A stretch of 64,000 nucleotides of DNA from Closterium sp. Naga37s-1 (Eukaryota > Streptophyta > Zygnematophyceae > Desmidiales > Closteriaceae), in assembly GCA_947471745.1 (NCBI GenBank), contig CANJKZ010000774.1:5092501-5156500 (forward strand), in the 5' to 3' direction. The position numbers and the translations under genes are program-made. This document shows positions 9,001 to 18,600 of the stretch, in pieces (positions within the stretch are counted from its first letter, which is position 1; each line of letters opens with the position of its first letter). The notes under the pieces were generated by a model, which made no database searches, had not been told where the DNA came from, and saw nothing but the letters and a program-made list of their open reading frames with translations.

Positions 9001-10756
9001 ATCCAGCACGCCACCTCTGCGGGGATGGCAGGGGAAGCGGAGGACAGAGGAGGAGATGGGAAGAGGGGGAAATGTGAGTTGCAGGTACAGCCGGCGCACC
9101 CTCGCGCTCTGCCGCTCGCCCGTGTGCATCCAGCACGCCACCTCTGCGGGGATGGCAGGGGAAGCGGAGGACAGAGGAGGAGATGGGAAGAGGGGGAAAT
9201 GTGAGTTGCAGGTACAGCCGGCGCACCCTCGCGCTCTGCCTCTCGCCCGTGTGCATCCAGCACGCCACCTCTGCGGGGATGGCAGGGGAAGCGGAGGACA
9301 GATGAGGAGATGGGAAGAGGGGGAAATGTGAGTTGCAGGTACAGCTGGCGCACCCTCGCGCTCTGCCTCTCGCCCGTGTGCATCCAGCACGCCACCTCTG
9401 CCATGGGGGAGGAAGAGGAAGGGATGGGGGAAGGCCAGGAGAGGACTGAAAGGCTGAGTAACCCCCATTGCTCCGGATGAAGCAGCAGTGCCTGCAGGTA
9501 CAACCAACGCACCCTTGCACACTGCCGCTCCCCGTGTGCATCCAGCATGCCACCTCTGCGAAGGAGGAAAGGGGGAGGAGAAAGGGAGGTGTGGGGAGTG
9601 GCGGAGAGGAGTGGAACACAAGGGCCCAGACTGCTCCTCCTGCCGCAGCAGCGCCTGCAGGTACAGCCGGCGCACCCTCGCACTTTGCCGCTCGCCTGTG
9701 TGCATCCAGGAGATGGCATTTGAGGTAAGAAAAGTTACCGGGTTTTGGAGAGACATGGACGATGACGTGGAAGATGACGTGGATGATGACGTGGATCCCT
9801 TTGTATAAGAAATGCGGTGGTTCTGAGACTCTGATGTAAAGGAATGATGAATATTACCTAGCCATCCGCCAACCAAGCAGCATAAAGCGATGTAGACCAT
9901 AGCGAGGACAAACTGCCACATGCACATCCATACACATCACATACACGTTACATGCAAACACATGCACATCACATACAATTGCACATCACATACAATTGCA
10001 CATCAGATCAGATGCTCATCACACACAAATGCACATCACATGCACACGGCATGCACATCATATACAAATCACACACACACCACATGCACACCACAAGTGA
10101 AAAATGTGAAAACATTAGCACAGTAGAGACGGAGAGAGCGAGGCAAGCAAGAAAGCAACGTAACCAGGCACATTGTCCGCCTTACAAGCCCACTCGCCGC
10201 TGTATGATACACCCACACGTACTCGTCTTCCTACAGCATACCCCTCCCATCCTGGCCCTCACCTCATGCCCTCTCCATCATCACGTCCCTCTCTCACGCC
10301 CCTCACCGTGTTCACGCCGGACAGGTCGTTCGTGCCGAACGAGTCCACCATTTTCCCCAGGAATAGGAACGAGATCGGCAGCGCGGCGCCGTGAAGCACG
10401 GCGCCGAACGTGCCGACGGCCATGAGCGCCACGTCCGTGCGGTCCGCGTAGGAGAAGAGCCGCCAGTACGGCACCGCCGGCTTCTTCTCCTTCTTCTTCC
10501 CCTTCTTCTCCTCCTCCTCATCATCCTTCTCATCCTTCTCGGTCGCCTCCGTCTCCCCTCTCGGTGTCTCGGAGACGGCGACCGGCGAGTCGCCTACCAT
10601 CCTCTCTTCAAGTAGTAACGGCTTTCCGCCGTCTGGAAGCTTAGGATGATCCTTGCTTTCCTGATTCCCCGCGTCTGGGTTCCCAGGATGGATCATGGCC
10701 GCAGGGTGATCCGATTCCCCCCCTTGTCGCTTCTTGGATCCGTCCGTTTCTCCCAT
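1..10756 (-). CDS. ABCB-type (MDR/P-glycoprotein) full ABC transporter, 5' part of gene, runs off left edge
   Basis: ATP-driven membrane exporter of the ABCB family. Exons read on the minus strand: 10756-10307, 9912-9858, 8508-8333, 7631-7431, 7073-6984, 5945-5568, 4438-4224, 3625-3505, 3182-1977, 547-370; all junctions are GT..AG and keep frame (about 1023 residues so far). The start is the first ATG (10756) before an acidic/Lys-rich cytosolic tail ([20 protein letters not shown]). Then come TM1-2, the [13 protein letters not shown] loop, the [12 protein letters not shown] helices, Walker [11 protein letters not shown]-loop [10 protein letters not shown], signature QLSGGQKQR, Walker [13 protein letters not shown] and the H-loop VIAHRLST. 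The unusually long last-but-one exon adds a repeat-bearing linker and TM7 ([20 protein letters not shown]). TMD2 and NBD2 must lie left of base 1. Almost every intron holds truncated copies of its flanking exons. Confidence 0.93.
60..330 (-). repeat. Two donor-side truncated copies of ABCB exon 10
   Basis: Two imperfect copies of the 3' part of the exon at 370-547 follow it on the minus strand (about 205-326 and 60-160). They carry the same [13 protein letters not shown]...[14 protein letters not shown] reading and, in the first, the same GTGCGTGGG donor. Neither has the exon's 5' part or its acceptor, so they cannot replace the exon. Confidence 0.8.
618..699 (-). repeat. Acceptor-side truncated copy of ABCB exon 10
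   Basis: On the minus strand this copies the acceptor and first ~25 codons of the exon at 547-370 ([24 protein letters not shown] against [24 protein letters not shown], differing at four positions) and then stops without a donor. It lies just upstream of the full exon. Confidence 0.8.
715..782. repeat. GTGGAGATGGGGGGG tandem repeat
   Basis: About four copies of a 16-19 bp G-rich unit in the ABCB intron between exons 9 and 10. G runs of 7-9 could form G-quadruplexes on the plus strand; that is inference. Confidence 0.8.
924..1579. repeat. 17-bp minisatellite, about 38 identical copies
   Basis: The unit CCCACTCACGTTGCAAT repeats head to tail with essentially no variation for about 650 bp. 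It sits in the ABCB intron between exon 9 and exon 10. The near-perfect uniformity points to very recent expansion. It is open in all plus-strand frames because 17 bp is not a multiple of three and the unit has no stop; it is not a gene. Confidence 0.97.
1602..1716. repeat. 27-bp tandem repeat with internal palindrome
   Basis: Four copies of a 27-bp unit beginning AGGTGAATTCACCAGC. Each holds the 12-bp palindrome GGTGAATTCACC. It directly follows the 17-bp array and leads into the palindrome cluster at 1718-1756. Confidence 0.9.
1717..1830. repeat. Cluster of TTTTGAG..CTCAAAA palindromes
   Basis: A perfect 18-bp palindrome TTTTGAGACGTCTCAAAA lies at 1739-1756, next to a degenerate member at 1718-1733 (TTTTGAGGCGACTCAA) and further GTGAATTTTGAG / GGCTCAAGAGACTCAAG pieces. 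Same family as at 6566, 6782, 6917, 60208 and 61517. Confidence 0.8.
1836..1893 (-). repeat. Donor-side truncated copy of ABCB exon 9
   Basis: The minus strand repeats the last ~14 codons of exon 9 ([10 protein letters not shown] against [10 protein letters not shown]) with the same GTGAGTGGGT donor, about 90 bp downstream of the true exon end at 1977. Confidence 0.75.
2345..2700 (-). repeat. Three ~36-residue repeats in the ABCB linker
   Basis: Inside exon 9 of the ABCB gene the linker between NBD1 and TM7 is a threefold repeat with core [18 protein letters not shown] followed by FREPAAD. Each unit carries an R-K-x-S site of the kind recognised by basophilic kinases. In plant and animal ABCB proteins the linker is a regulatory phosphorylation region, so the repeats may multiply such sites (inference). 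Confidence 0.85.
3245..3475 (-). repeat. Truncated copies of ABCB exons 9 (5' part) and 8 (3' part)
   Basis: At 3250-3330 the minus strand carries the 5' end of exon 9 ([18 protein letters not shown]), truncated inside the ABC signature segment. At 3370-3455 it carries the 3' part of exon 8 ([25 protein letters not shown]). Both lie in the intron between exon 8 (3625-3505) and exon 9 (3182-1977), each next to its parent. Confidence 0.8.
3868..4160 (-). repeat. Donor-side truncated copies of ABCB exon 7 with a palindrome at a junction
   Basis: At least two copies of the exon 7 end ([16 protein letters not shown] plus GTGGGT donor) lie at about 3945-4010 and 4078-4150. Short flanking repeats of the CCACCTCACCCCACATCACGTG segment at 3878 and 3933 are separated by the near-palindrome TTTTTGAGTCGACTAAAAAA (3912-3931). 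Confidence 0.75.
4510..5205 (-). repeat. Five acceptor-side copies of the Walker A exon start
   Basis: Upstream of full exon 7 (4438-4224), the minus strand repeats its acceptor and first ~25 codons five times, at about 4517, 4679, 4840, 4988 and 5153. Each reads [19 protein letters not shown] (or a close variant) and each breaks off right after Walker A into unrelated intron sequence, without a donor. The two middle copies are almost identical over 160 bp, so some of the array is recent. Confidence 0.88.
5225..5550 (-). repeat. Three donor-side copies of ABCB exon 6 with GTCGAC palindromes between
   Basis: Three ~110 bp direct repeats carry the 3' end of exon 6 ([18 protein letters not shown]) plus its GTGAGCTAGCTGC donor. 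Between copies is TTTCAGTCGACTTAAAA, with GTCGAC centres at 5330, 5437 and 5543. The full exon ends at 5568 with the same donor. Confidence 0.88.
6040..6700 (-). repeat. Acceptor-side copies of ABCB exon 6 and palindromes
   Basis: Four decayed copies of the exon 6 start (GVGLGAIY.. and ..SAHVLVL.. frames), at about 6046-6245, 6320-6420, 6490-6550 and 6620-6690. The last two are a ~75 bp direct duplication separated by two palindromes, TTTGAGTCGACTCAAA (6566-6581) and TTGAGTCGACTCAA (6603-6616). Confidence 0.8.
6705..6935 (-). repeat. Two donor-side copies of ABCB exon 5, each ending in a perfect palindrome
   Basis: The segment reading [17 protein letters not shown] plus its GTG(A/T)GTTGAG donor is repeated at about 6713-6780 and 6847-6915. 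In both, the coding homology ends exactly at TTTGAGTCGACTCAAA (6782-6797 and 6917-6932). The full exon is 7073-6984. Confidence 0.88.
7160..7392 (-). repeat. Acceptor-side copies of ABCB exon 5 and donor-side copy of exon 4
   Basis: At 7170-7235 and 7325-7370 the start of exon 5 is repeated (VxxxQSYxAED, preceded by an acceptor). At 7366-7392 the tail of exon 4 (GKIAEQ) is also repeated, so here an exon 4 end copy abuts an exon 5 start copy. Confidence 0.75.
7700..7970 (-). repeat. Two acceptor-side copies of ABCB exon 4 in a 164-bp tandem repeat
   Basis: Both copies read [19 protein letters not shown] and stop at SVWQLP, then run into intron-like sequence. They are 164 bp apart and nearly identical, while the full exon (7631-7431) differs slightly ([17 protein letters not shown]). 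Confidence 0.88.
8027..8134. repeat. 10-bp tandem repeat (CACACGCTGC)
   Basis: About 11 copies of a 10-bp unit in the ABCB intron between exons 3 and 4, directly beside truncated exon 3 pieces. Confidence 0.93.
8138..8325 (-). repeat. Internal copies of ABCB exon 3 around a 34-bp palindrome
   Basis: Two copies of the [12 protein letters not shown] segment of exon 3 flank a 34-bp palindrome with one mismatch (8208-8241, centre GTCGAC, flanks GAGACGAGTTTT). A second, degenerate palindrome TTTTGAGGGGCCTCAA (8301-8316) ends the second copy, just before the true donor of exon 3 at 8332. Confidence 0.82.
8509..9720 (-). repeat. Array of truncated ABCB exon 3 copies, 127-bp unit
   Basis: Upstream of full exon 3 (8508-8333) the acceptor CCCCGCAG and the first ~22 codons ([22 protein letters not shown]) recur at exact 127-bp spacing, with acceptors near 8635, 8762, 8889, 9016, 9143, 9270 and 9397. 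Two more divergent copies lie near 9556 and 9710. Each breaks off after LYLQ into CTCACATTTCCCCC with no GT donor. The 127-bp copies are nearly identical. Confidence 0.93.
9915..10095. repeat. CACAT/ACATGC-rich degenerate repeat
   Basis: Loose (CACATRCA)n-like repeat in the first ABCB intron, close to the acceptor of exon 2. No coding or structural meaning seen. Confidence 0.7.
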
Positions 10757-12061
10757 TTGTTCTGAATCCAGGTCTGTTAATAACTTAAATGCCTTACTGC
10801 TACCACTCAGCTTGAATAGCCCAGATACCCGCAAACGAGCGTTATTAATCTAACAGGAACTGAACTGGAAGACGCGAACTGCGATTCTTGGGCTTGTCAC
10901 ATCATTGACCATCATGCATTTGCTTACGTTCTAGAGATGACATTAGAAAACGAGATTTCTGAAATGGCTGTCGTGTTGTTTATGGGTGATATGTATACTG
11001 TTCTGTTTGGGGGCCCTGAGAGTTGTGTACTCGGCAACATCCTGCTGGGTTCGAGTTCGCCAACACGGCGATGGTCGCCAGGTGTACTGTACGCCTGTAC
11101 TGGCAGTTGTCTCCCTGCCACCTTCGTGGAAGCGACGAAGAAGTATCACAATGAGTTATGGATTGAAACTCTCTCTGCCCGGACTTTCGTAAATGTTTGC
11201 ACGGACGAATATATTGTCGTGGGAAGGTGCTTGTCTGCCTCACGTGGTAATTACTTGTTCAAAATAACATTTGAAGGGTGATGAACACCAGGGCTGGGAA
11301 AACATGAATAAACAAACTGCAGCTTCACTGACACCAAGGTGACGTTGCCATCTGCGCCAAACTTCTGTGATTGGTGCAATATATCGTCAGCATGGATTGC
11401 TGACACCACCTCTGCGTACGTGAGGAGGTTGACGAATCACTGAACTCTTTGTATCCGAAGAATTTTTTTTTGAGATTCAGAGGATGCCTGACTTAACAGC
11501 ACATAGCGAACCAACCATATCGAGTTCAAGAGCAGTGAATCCTTCTTGTGGATCTGTATCACGAAGGAAACAGAACTTCACATGGAAAGGCAACAACCCA
11601 TCAACTGTCGCGCGTGCTATACGACTCGGTGCCACGGGATCATACGTTACTCCGTTTCTTTCGCTTTTCAGGTTGAGCGCACCATGCGAGAAAAACCACA
11701 GACGAGGTGCCCAAAATAGTCGTCGTGAAACTTCGTTGTATTTGAAGGGACCCCAAGCACTTGATTTACACAGTAACTAATTCCGTACCAGACTGATTTG
11801 CGAAAAATATGTTTGTTGCTTGGTTGCCTCCGCGTTCTGCAAAAGCTTGTTCGAATCCAAACGGGTTACGCGAGACAAATCCTTGTTGGAGCATTGCTGC
11901 TCGGTCCTTATCGGACTGACATCAGCCAACCAGCTTCGATGTTTGAAATGAATGCTGCAAGCATGCGGACATGTGGAGACATTTTGCCCCTTTCGCACCG
12001 ACCACGAACGGAACCGTCCATGAGGGGGCGAGCGGGAGGAAGGAGGTGTAGCCATTATGTA
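10757..12061. other. Intergenic region upstream of ABCB, no recognised gene
   Basis: Contains the presumed 5' UTR and promoter of the ABCB gene near 10757-10930. Short ORFs on both strands around 10937-11281 and 11798-12055 have no recognisable domains. No clear TATA box or RNA gene seen. Confidence 0.5.
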
Positions 12062-12073
12062 CAAAAAACAAGG

Positions 12074-13550
12074 GCTGTTATACGAATGGTTACTAGACAG
12101 AGCGCGCTATCACAAATGGTCAGTCGGTTATCACAAACGATCATTGATGGTCGATGGCTCTCACGGATGGTCACTCGTCGCCCTGCAAAGGTATCACGAA
12201 TGGTCACAAAAAAAAAACGCCCACCCAAAAGTTTGAAATCCAGCTCCATGCAATGTCACACTATTGTGATTTAGGGACTATTAGCACGTTAATTTTGTTT
12301 GTTTGTTTTTTTCGTGCGGCACTGTTTCTACCTTAGGAAATCATTTACTCACTGTTCACGGTTCGATCGTTGCAGGAAATATGCATAATCTCCATAAAGT
12401 ATCATTTCTAGATGGGTGAAACTCCAAATTTTAATTTGCTATTCGTGAAATAAATCTAGAACCCATTCGGATGGGATTATTTTCGGGAGGCATAAACCGT
12501 TAAAACCTTGTCGCATGATATTTAGGTTTGATGCTTCCCGAAAGGGCATACCATCCTATTGGGTATATTTTTGTTATTTCCTGTTCTAGATGTTTGGAAA
12601 TAACAATATGCGATGTGACAAGCAATCAAAATTGGGAAAATATGCCACAAGTAACCAACTTGGGACTCGATAACGTGAATGGTAAAAAAAAACGCGTACG
12701 GTCACTGTGTCGGGTTTTCTGACGGGTTTGGTAAGCGGGGTCACGGATTCAGTCACTAACAACAGGTAAAAAATCACGCGAATGGTCACATATGTAACTC
12801 CCGCCAAAAAAACTTGAAACTCAACAAAATTCCCGCTCGCGCCCAACCAATCTGCGAACTTGTAAAAAAAACTAAAACCCAATCGGAATCGGATGCGGTT
12901 TGGGAACGGATCAACCCTAAACACCTGGCGAGTTACGTGTTTAGGGTTGATCATCCGAAAATGCATCCAGGTTCTTTCTGGATTTCATTTTGTTTTGGCG
13001 GGAGTTTCATCTGTGACCATTCGTGTTTTCTTTTACCAGCTGATTTTGACTGATTCCGTGAAACGCTTTATCAGTCGCGTGAAAACACCCTTTGCAGTGA
13101 CCGTACCCTTTATTTTTTTACCAAAAATGTTTTCGAGTCTCATGATGGTTACGAACGGCATATTTTCCCATCAAAATTTATAGACGCAAACAATCATTTT
13201 GGGCGTGGATTTTAGGAAGACGACGGAAACGTAAAAGAAAGCCCGTGTGGATACTCAACCGCAAAATATTCTCAAAAGTAACAATCTTTCGCAGTGCTAC
13301 GGACAAATTGCGTGCGCAATAAATCTTCCCCTTAATCCACACAGTGACTTGAGTAGCTACATTAGATTTCAACTTTCGGGCGGGGTTTCTTTTAGTGACC
13401 ATTCGTGATAACATTGTGGGGCGACGAGTGACCATCCGTGATAACCGTTGACCATCCGTGATAGATTTTCCATTTTCAATGACCGTTTGTGATGACCGTA
13501 TAGCCCTTTGTGACAGCGCGCCCTGTCTAGTGACCATTCGTATAATAACC
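12074..13550. mobile_element. Non-autonomous foldback DNA element, Mutator-like
   Basis: Terminal inverted repeats of about 180 bp: 12074-12250 pairs with the reverse complement of about 13370-13550 (both begin GG.T..TTATACGAATGG and share ACTAGACAG.GCGCGCT). The element is flanked by the direct repeat CAAAAAACAAGG (12062-12073 and 13551-13562), consistent with an 11-12 bp target duplication. Long TIRs plus 9-11 bp duplications are typical of Mutator-like elements. No transposase ORF is present. The motif CGAATGGTCAC recurs many times in both arms. Confidence 0.7.
12620..13187. repeat. Nested inner inverted repeat of the foldback element
   Basis: A second pair of ~200 bp arms (about 12620-12815 and 12990-13187, starting ATTGGGAAAATATGCC / GATGGGAAAATATGCC) lies inside the outer element. 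At the apex is a perfect 16-bp hairpin, GATCAACCCTAAACAC at 12909-12924 and its complement at 12937-12952, with a 12-nt loop. Confidence 0.75.
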
Positions 13551-13806
13551 CAAAAAACAAGGTTCTGTCGCTCTGCACAAAGACTCCGCGCCTCGCTCTC
13601 GCCCTCCAACCTTGGGTTGTAACGGCGGATGCGGCGGCGATAACCATTACACTTTGGCTGCAATACCCATGCGGCCTCGCCGTTGCAGCCACATTGTACC
13701 GTACAGATGCCCGCGATGTATGAAAGTCGCGAGACTCCACCACTTACCAGTTCAACTTACGCCACTATTCAAACCCGAAGCCTCTCAAAACTTCGAATAA
13801 TTCACC

Positions 13807-14740
13807 ATGAGTCTTTTAAGCGCCGCACTTATGCACAGCGTCGCCTTACGATGCGCTCAGAACTCGACGTGCACGAACGATCTCATTTCCCCAGACTCCA
13901 CGCTGTCGTCCAGCAGCTTCGAACGCCACGACGCGGCTCGAGAGTGCGCCAGCCTAATCCCCAATCCTCAGACTACTACCGTCAGAGCGCGCGAGCCATT
14001 CCAGTGCATTGGCGCGAGGCCGCGGCAGCTCTCGACGGTGGAAGCTCCAATTTCTCCTACCTGTGATACCAGAATTGGACAGGAAACAGGATATGTTCAC
14101 CTCTGCACACCCCGCCGTGATGCACTGGTACCGCTACCGGATCGGCGAGACTGCGCAGATGCGTTGTGCCCGTCCTGCTCATGGCGAATCGCAGAGCTCG
14201 CATGCGATCCCGTGTGGATTGACGATGCTAGGTCGCGCATTCGGGGGGCGGCGCTTGCTGTCGTCGAGGCGCAACAGGCGTCCGCGGAGCTGAGCGCGCG
14301 AGTGGCGAAAGCATCGACGGACCTTCTTAGCGCGGGAGAAAACCAACTTGGTTCGGCGAGGAGAAATTCCGGCTCTTTTTCGACCAAAGACCGCCAAGAT
14401 GCGAAGTGCCGAAGCCCAAGCTCGCTCGGAGACGTGTAATGACGGAACAGAAGAGATGTATGGCGGAAACCTTTCAAAGAACCGCAGTTCCGAGTCAGTT
14501 GATGCCCTTTTTGCAGACCCTGCTAGTCGGAACAGAAGCCGGCGAGTCTTCCGGAAATCAGCCACAGCGGGATCAGCTAACCTCCAAGACATCGAAGTGA
14601 CAATTCCACCTCAATTCATTCGGCGAACGAACACCTCGTCGCCGCGAAAAGAGGTGGCGGATGCGACTCTTAGAGAAAGGCGTGGTGGAATAGTTGACAT
14701 TGTGCGACATGCGTTTCTGAAGCCCACATCCACATCGTGA
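13807..14740 (+). CDS. Possible hypothetical gene, not recognised
   Basis: Two overlapping plus-strand open frames, 13807-14439 (from an ATG, with a heptad-like stretch VVEAQQASAELSARVAKAST) and 14348-14740 (ending at a TGA, with basic Ser-rich sequence), would need a frame change to join. Opposite-strand ORFs of similar size exist (14179-14592). I see no domain. It could be a two-exon gene, a decayed gene, or chance in GC-rich DNA. Confidence 0.25.
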
Positions 14741-15612
14741 TATGATCAATTTAGCTGGTGTGCGATGGGCTCCTATCGCCTATAATGATATCGTAAAGAA
14801 TGAAATTCATGTGCCTTTTGTGAGACCCTATGGTCTTCTTTGCGTGCTATGCAATATCGGGAGTAACATATACACAATATGTAAATGTGGTTGTAAGTTG
14901 TAATGACCATGGCCTATTGGTCCAGGTTGTGCTGTCCAGGAACCTCGGGATTGGCTGAGCACACAGATAATATCTTCTCCAGACATATGCGTTAGCGAAC
15001 CTGTGTGAGCCGTCCATTTCTTTCTCATCCACGGATCACAGCTCTCATCTGCAGAAGTCTCATTCGTCACAGCGACACACTCGGGCTACAATTCTGATTT
15101 CTGTCCCTGCCGAGCCGAGCCAAGTCTACACATTCTGAAATTTGTACCCGGCCGGAGCTGTAGATTCCACCAAACCAAATCAGCAAGCAGAAGCACCAAT
15201 TCTGTGCTGCCTGTGGGATGAAGGGGAAGCTGAATGGTCCAGTTCAATTTTAGTTGGAAATGGCGTCCCTGAAAATGAGGTAATGCTGGTTCATGCTATG
15301 CTGGGTCAGGCGTTTAGGTGGTGAAGCACATGTGTGCTGCAGGCAATACAACCATCGAGGAGTTTGTTGGCTCAAAGTTGTGTCTGTTAATCTCTCAACC
15401 AACCCTCTGATTTTCGCGGTCAGCTGGGCTTGATTATTCAGTTCACCAGAAGACTTACATTTGACGCATTTCACAAGATATCGTCAACACATTTTCGCAT
15501 TGTTGTTGGATAGAACCCTTAAGTATCCTGGCTGTCAGGCGATCCGCGAAGATCTCTCATCGGAGACGTTGACCTTAGCAATTTCGGCCTCGTATTCGAC
15601 AAACCCACCAGA
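14741..15612. other. Intergenic region upstream of the alpha-mannosidase
   Basis: Presumed promoter and 5' UTR of the plus-strand mannosidase gene. No recognised gene or RNA; only short random ORFs. Confidence 0.5.
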
Positions 15613-18600
15613 ATGTCTCCGACATGGATAAGCCGAACTGCAATGATTGCTCCGCCTTTCTTCATTGGCATCTTAACGGGATTCACACTGCTAGCTCTGC
15701 AGCAGTCAATGTCTACCCACCTGAGATATCAATCTTTTACGGAAGACCAGCAGCAGACGGAATATGTCGATTCGCCCCAAATGCTAAAGAATTCCGTCGA
15801 CAAGAGTTCGTTTTCGTTTGAAGAACGGTTACCGATTCATTATAATACGTCAGTGGGAACTGTGGAAGGGAAGTTGAACGTCCATTTGATTGCTCATTCC
15901 CACGACGATCTCGGATGGGTGAAGACAGTTGACGAGTACTATGTGAGTTCAAGCCGCAGATCGTCGTATTTGCTTGTTATCATTCTTGTCATTCACGCTG
16001 ATTCTGCGTACCTCCTCGACAGCTTGACCAAGTACAATACATCATCGAGACCGTCGTTGATCAGCTCGCAGATAATCCTGACCGTAAATTCATACAAGTC
16101 GAACAGGTGAGCTGTCGCGTCTCTGCATGCAATCTTTGTCCTGAATGCCGCGAAACGAGACATGCATTAACGTGTATGTGGCAATTGATTGTATGGCAGG
16201 GGTTCTTCTTCTTATGGTGGCAGCAGCAGGGAGAGACAATGAGAAATAGGGTCAGGAAACTTGTCGCTTCTGGTCAACTTGAGTTCATGTGAGTCCACAA
16301 GCTTGTCCAGGGAATGGATTTGGTTTTGCTGAACTTTCATGTCTCCTCAGACGCGACTCCTCATCATGCTTATGCCAGTCAACACATATAAGAACCTGAC
16401 CTGTGAACTTACACGCCTGAATCTTGTTGTCACATGCCAAATCCGGCCTCACTTGCATGCGGATTCTTCAGGCATTTAAGGCCGAAGGCAAGATTTTAAG
16501 GCACCACCTAAGCACTTGAAGTCAATGCGTTGGGCACACGTGCGGCCATTTTCTTGCCTTTCCTGCACGGCCTCACACAGACTCGCATTTGCCGCCTGGA
16601 ATAAGCTCGCATAGTCTCTCTTGGCCTCATACCTTTGCCTGCTCAATTCCATGCTGTTCGGTGTGCTGTGCAGCAACGGAGGGTGGGTGATGCATGACGA
16701 GGCGGTGTGCCACTACACGGACATGGTGCACCAGATGTCCATGGGCCATCGTTTCATCCAGGAGAACTTCAACATCACGCCGCGCGTTGCATGGCAGATT
16801 GACCCATTCGGCCACTCCGCCACCCAGGCTAGCCTCATCACCTCGCAGGTGAGAAACGTTATTCGTTTTCAATTGTTACCATCTCCTGTTTAAAAACTCC
16901 TCGTACGCAACAGCTCTCGTAGTAGCAAGATCTGTTTCCAGCCCGTCATAATATTGGTCGGAGGTGTTAATATCTGTACCCTATTCTCGTCCGCCAATAA
17001 TTCGTCAGGCGTTTTGCAATCCTGTCTCGTTTACTCCCGTCCCGTCTACCCCTGTCTCGCGGCCAGGCTGGCTTGGACGCCTTTATATTTGGCCGAGCGG
17101 ACTATAAAGACATGGAGAAGCGCAAAGCAGAGAAGAAGATGGAGTTTGTGTGGCGGGCGGGCACAGGAGCGCCCAGGGACACGCAGGTGTTCACTGGGAT
17201 CCTGTACGACGGGTACTACTCGCCACAGGAGTTCCGCTACCAGCAGACAGACAGCCCAGAGTACCGATTCAGGGTAAGCAGGTTGGTGGAGAGTGGGTGG
17301 GGGGAGGCTGGTTCGTGGTCTGAAGCATCATAGTGAGTCAGGCACAAGCTGTGGGCCTGGGATTTTTGAATAAAAGGAAATGCTACTTACAGGAGTTTTG
17401 GTACCATGAGTCAGCTAGATAGCACAACGTCTTGGTTTGGAGTTAGTGTTGGGTTGTTGAGAAGTGGTTGACGTTCTAGCATGATTGCGAAAGAACGCAT
17501 AGGTGAAGCGTGTTATGGCGCACAGGTATGAGGCGTGAATGGCATGGTACGGCACCTAATGTCACGTGCCATCACGTCACTCACTGTGTCCCCTCCTCTC
17601 CCTTTCCTCTGTGACCCCTTACCTCTCTCTGTGTGCTTCGTCAGGACTGGCCGAACGAGAGAAATCCCAACGTGGAGCAATTTGTGAACTTCTTTGTTCA
17701 GGAGACAATGAACAGGGTGAGTCAGCATATGCAGGGTGAGTCAGCAGAAATTCCAGAGTGGCCCAGCACGCACAGAACTCGTTCCATACAGGGTCAGGTC
17801 CATGTTGAATCACTTAAGTCCTCCAAGAGCGCCAAATAAAGTTATCCTTTTGTGTGCACGGCAGTTACTCTCTCCAACTACACCATCCTTCTAATGCCAC
17901 GCCCATCCGCCTTCTCGCCTCGCCCGCTGTCGCTCGCTCCCTCTCGGCCCCCTTTCAGGCGCAGGCGTTTCGCACGAACCATCTGCTGTTCCCCATGGGC
18001 GAGGACTTCTCGTTCAACGAGGCCATCATGTGGTTCAAGAACATGGACAAGCTTATTCACTACGTCAACCTGGTCAGCAGTCGATGTGGGGTTGGTGTGG
18101 CATGGCATGGTGTGGTATGGTGCGATAAGGTAGGGGTATGGCTTGATGTGGTTCAAGAACATGGACAAGCTTATTCACTACGTCAACCTGATCAGTCGCT
18201 GTTGACATGCTATGGCATGGTGGTATGGCATGGTTTGGTAGTAGTATATGCTATGTGCTTTACGTGGTTCAATAACATGGACAGGCTCACTACGTCAACC
18301 TGGTCAGTCACCCCTCCACCCCTCCACCCATCCACACCTCCACCCATCCACCCCTCCACCCATCCACACCTCCACCCATCCACCCCTCCACCCATCCACA
18401 CCTCCACCCATCCACCCTTCCACCCATCCACCCCTCCACCCATCCACACCTCCACCCATCCACCCCTCCACCCATCCACCCCTCCACCCATCCACCCATC
18501 CACCCCTCCACCCATCCACACCTCCACCCATCCACCCATCCACCCATCCACCCTCCACCCCTCCACCCATCCACCCCTCCACCCATCCACCCATCCACCC

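Noticed and set aside
8243..9927. Minus-strand ORFs of 400-514 codons across the exon 3 array
   Set aside because: Reading through 127-bp truncated exon copies and intron DNA; only the first 22 codons of each unit match the ABCB family.
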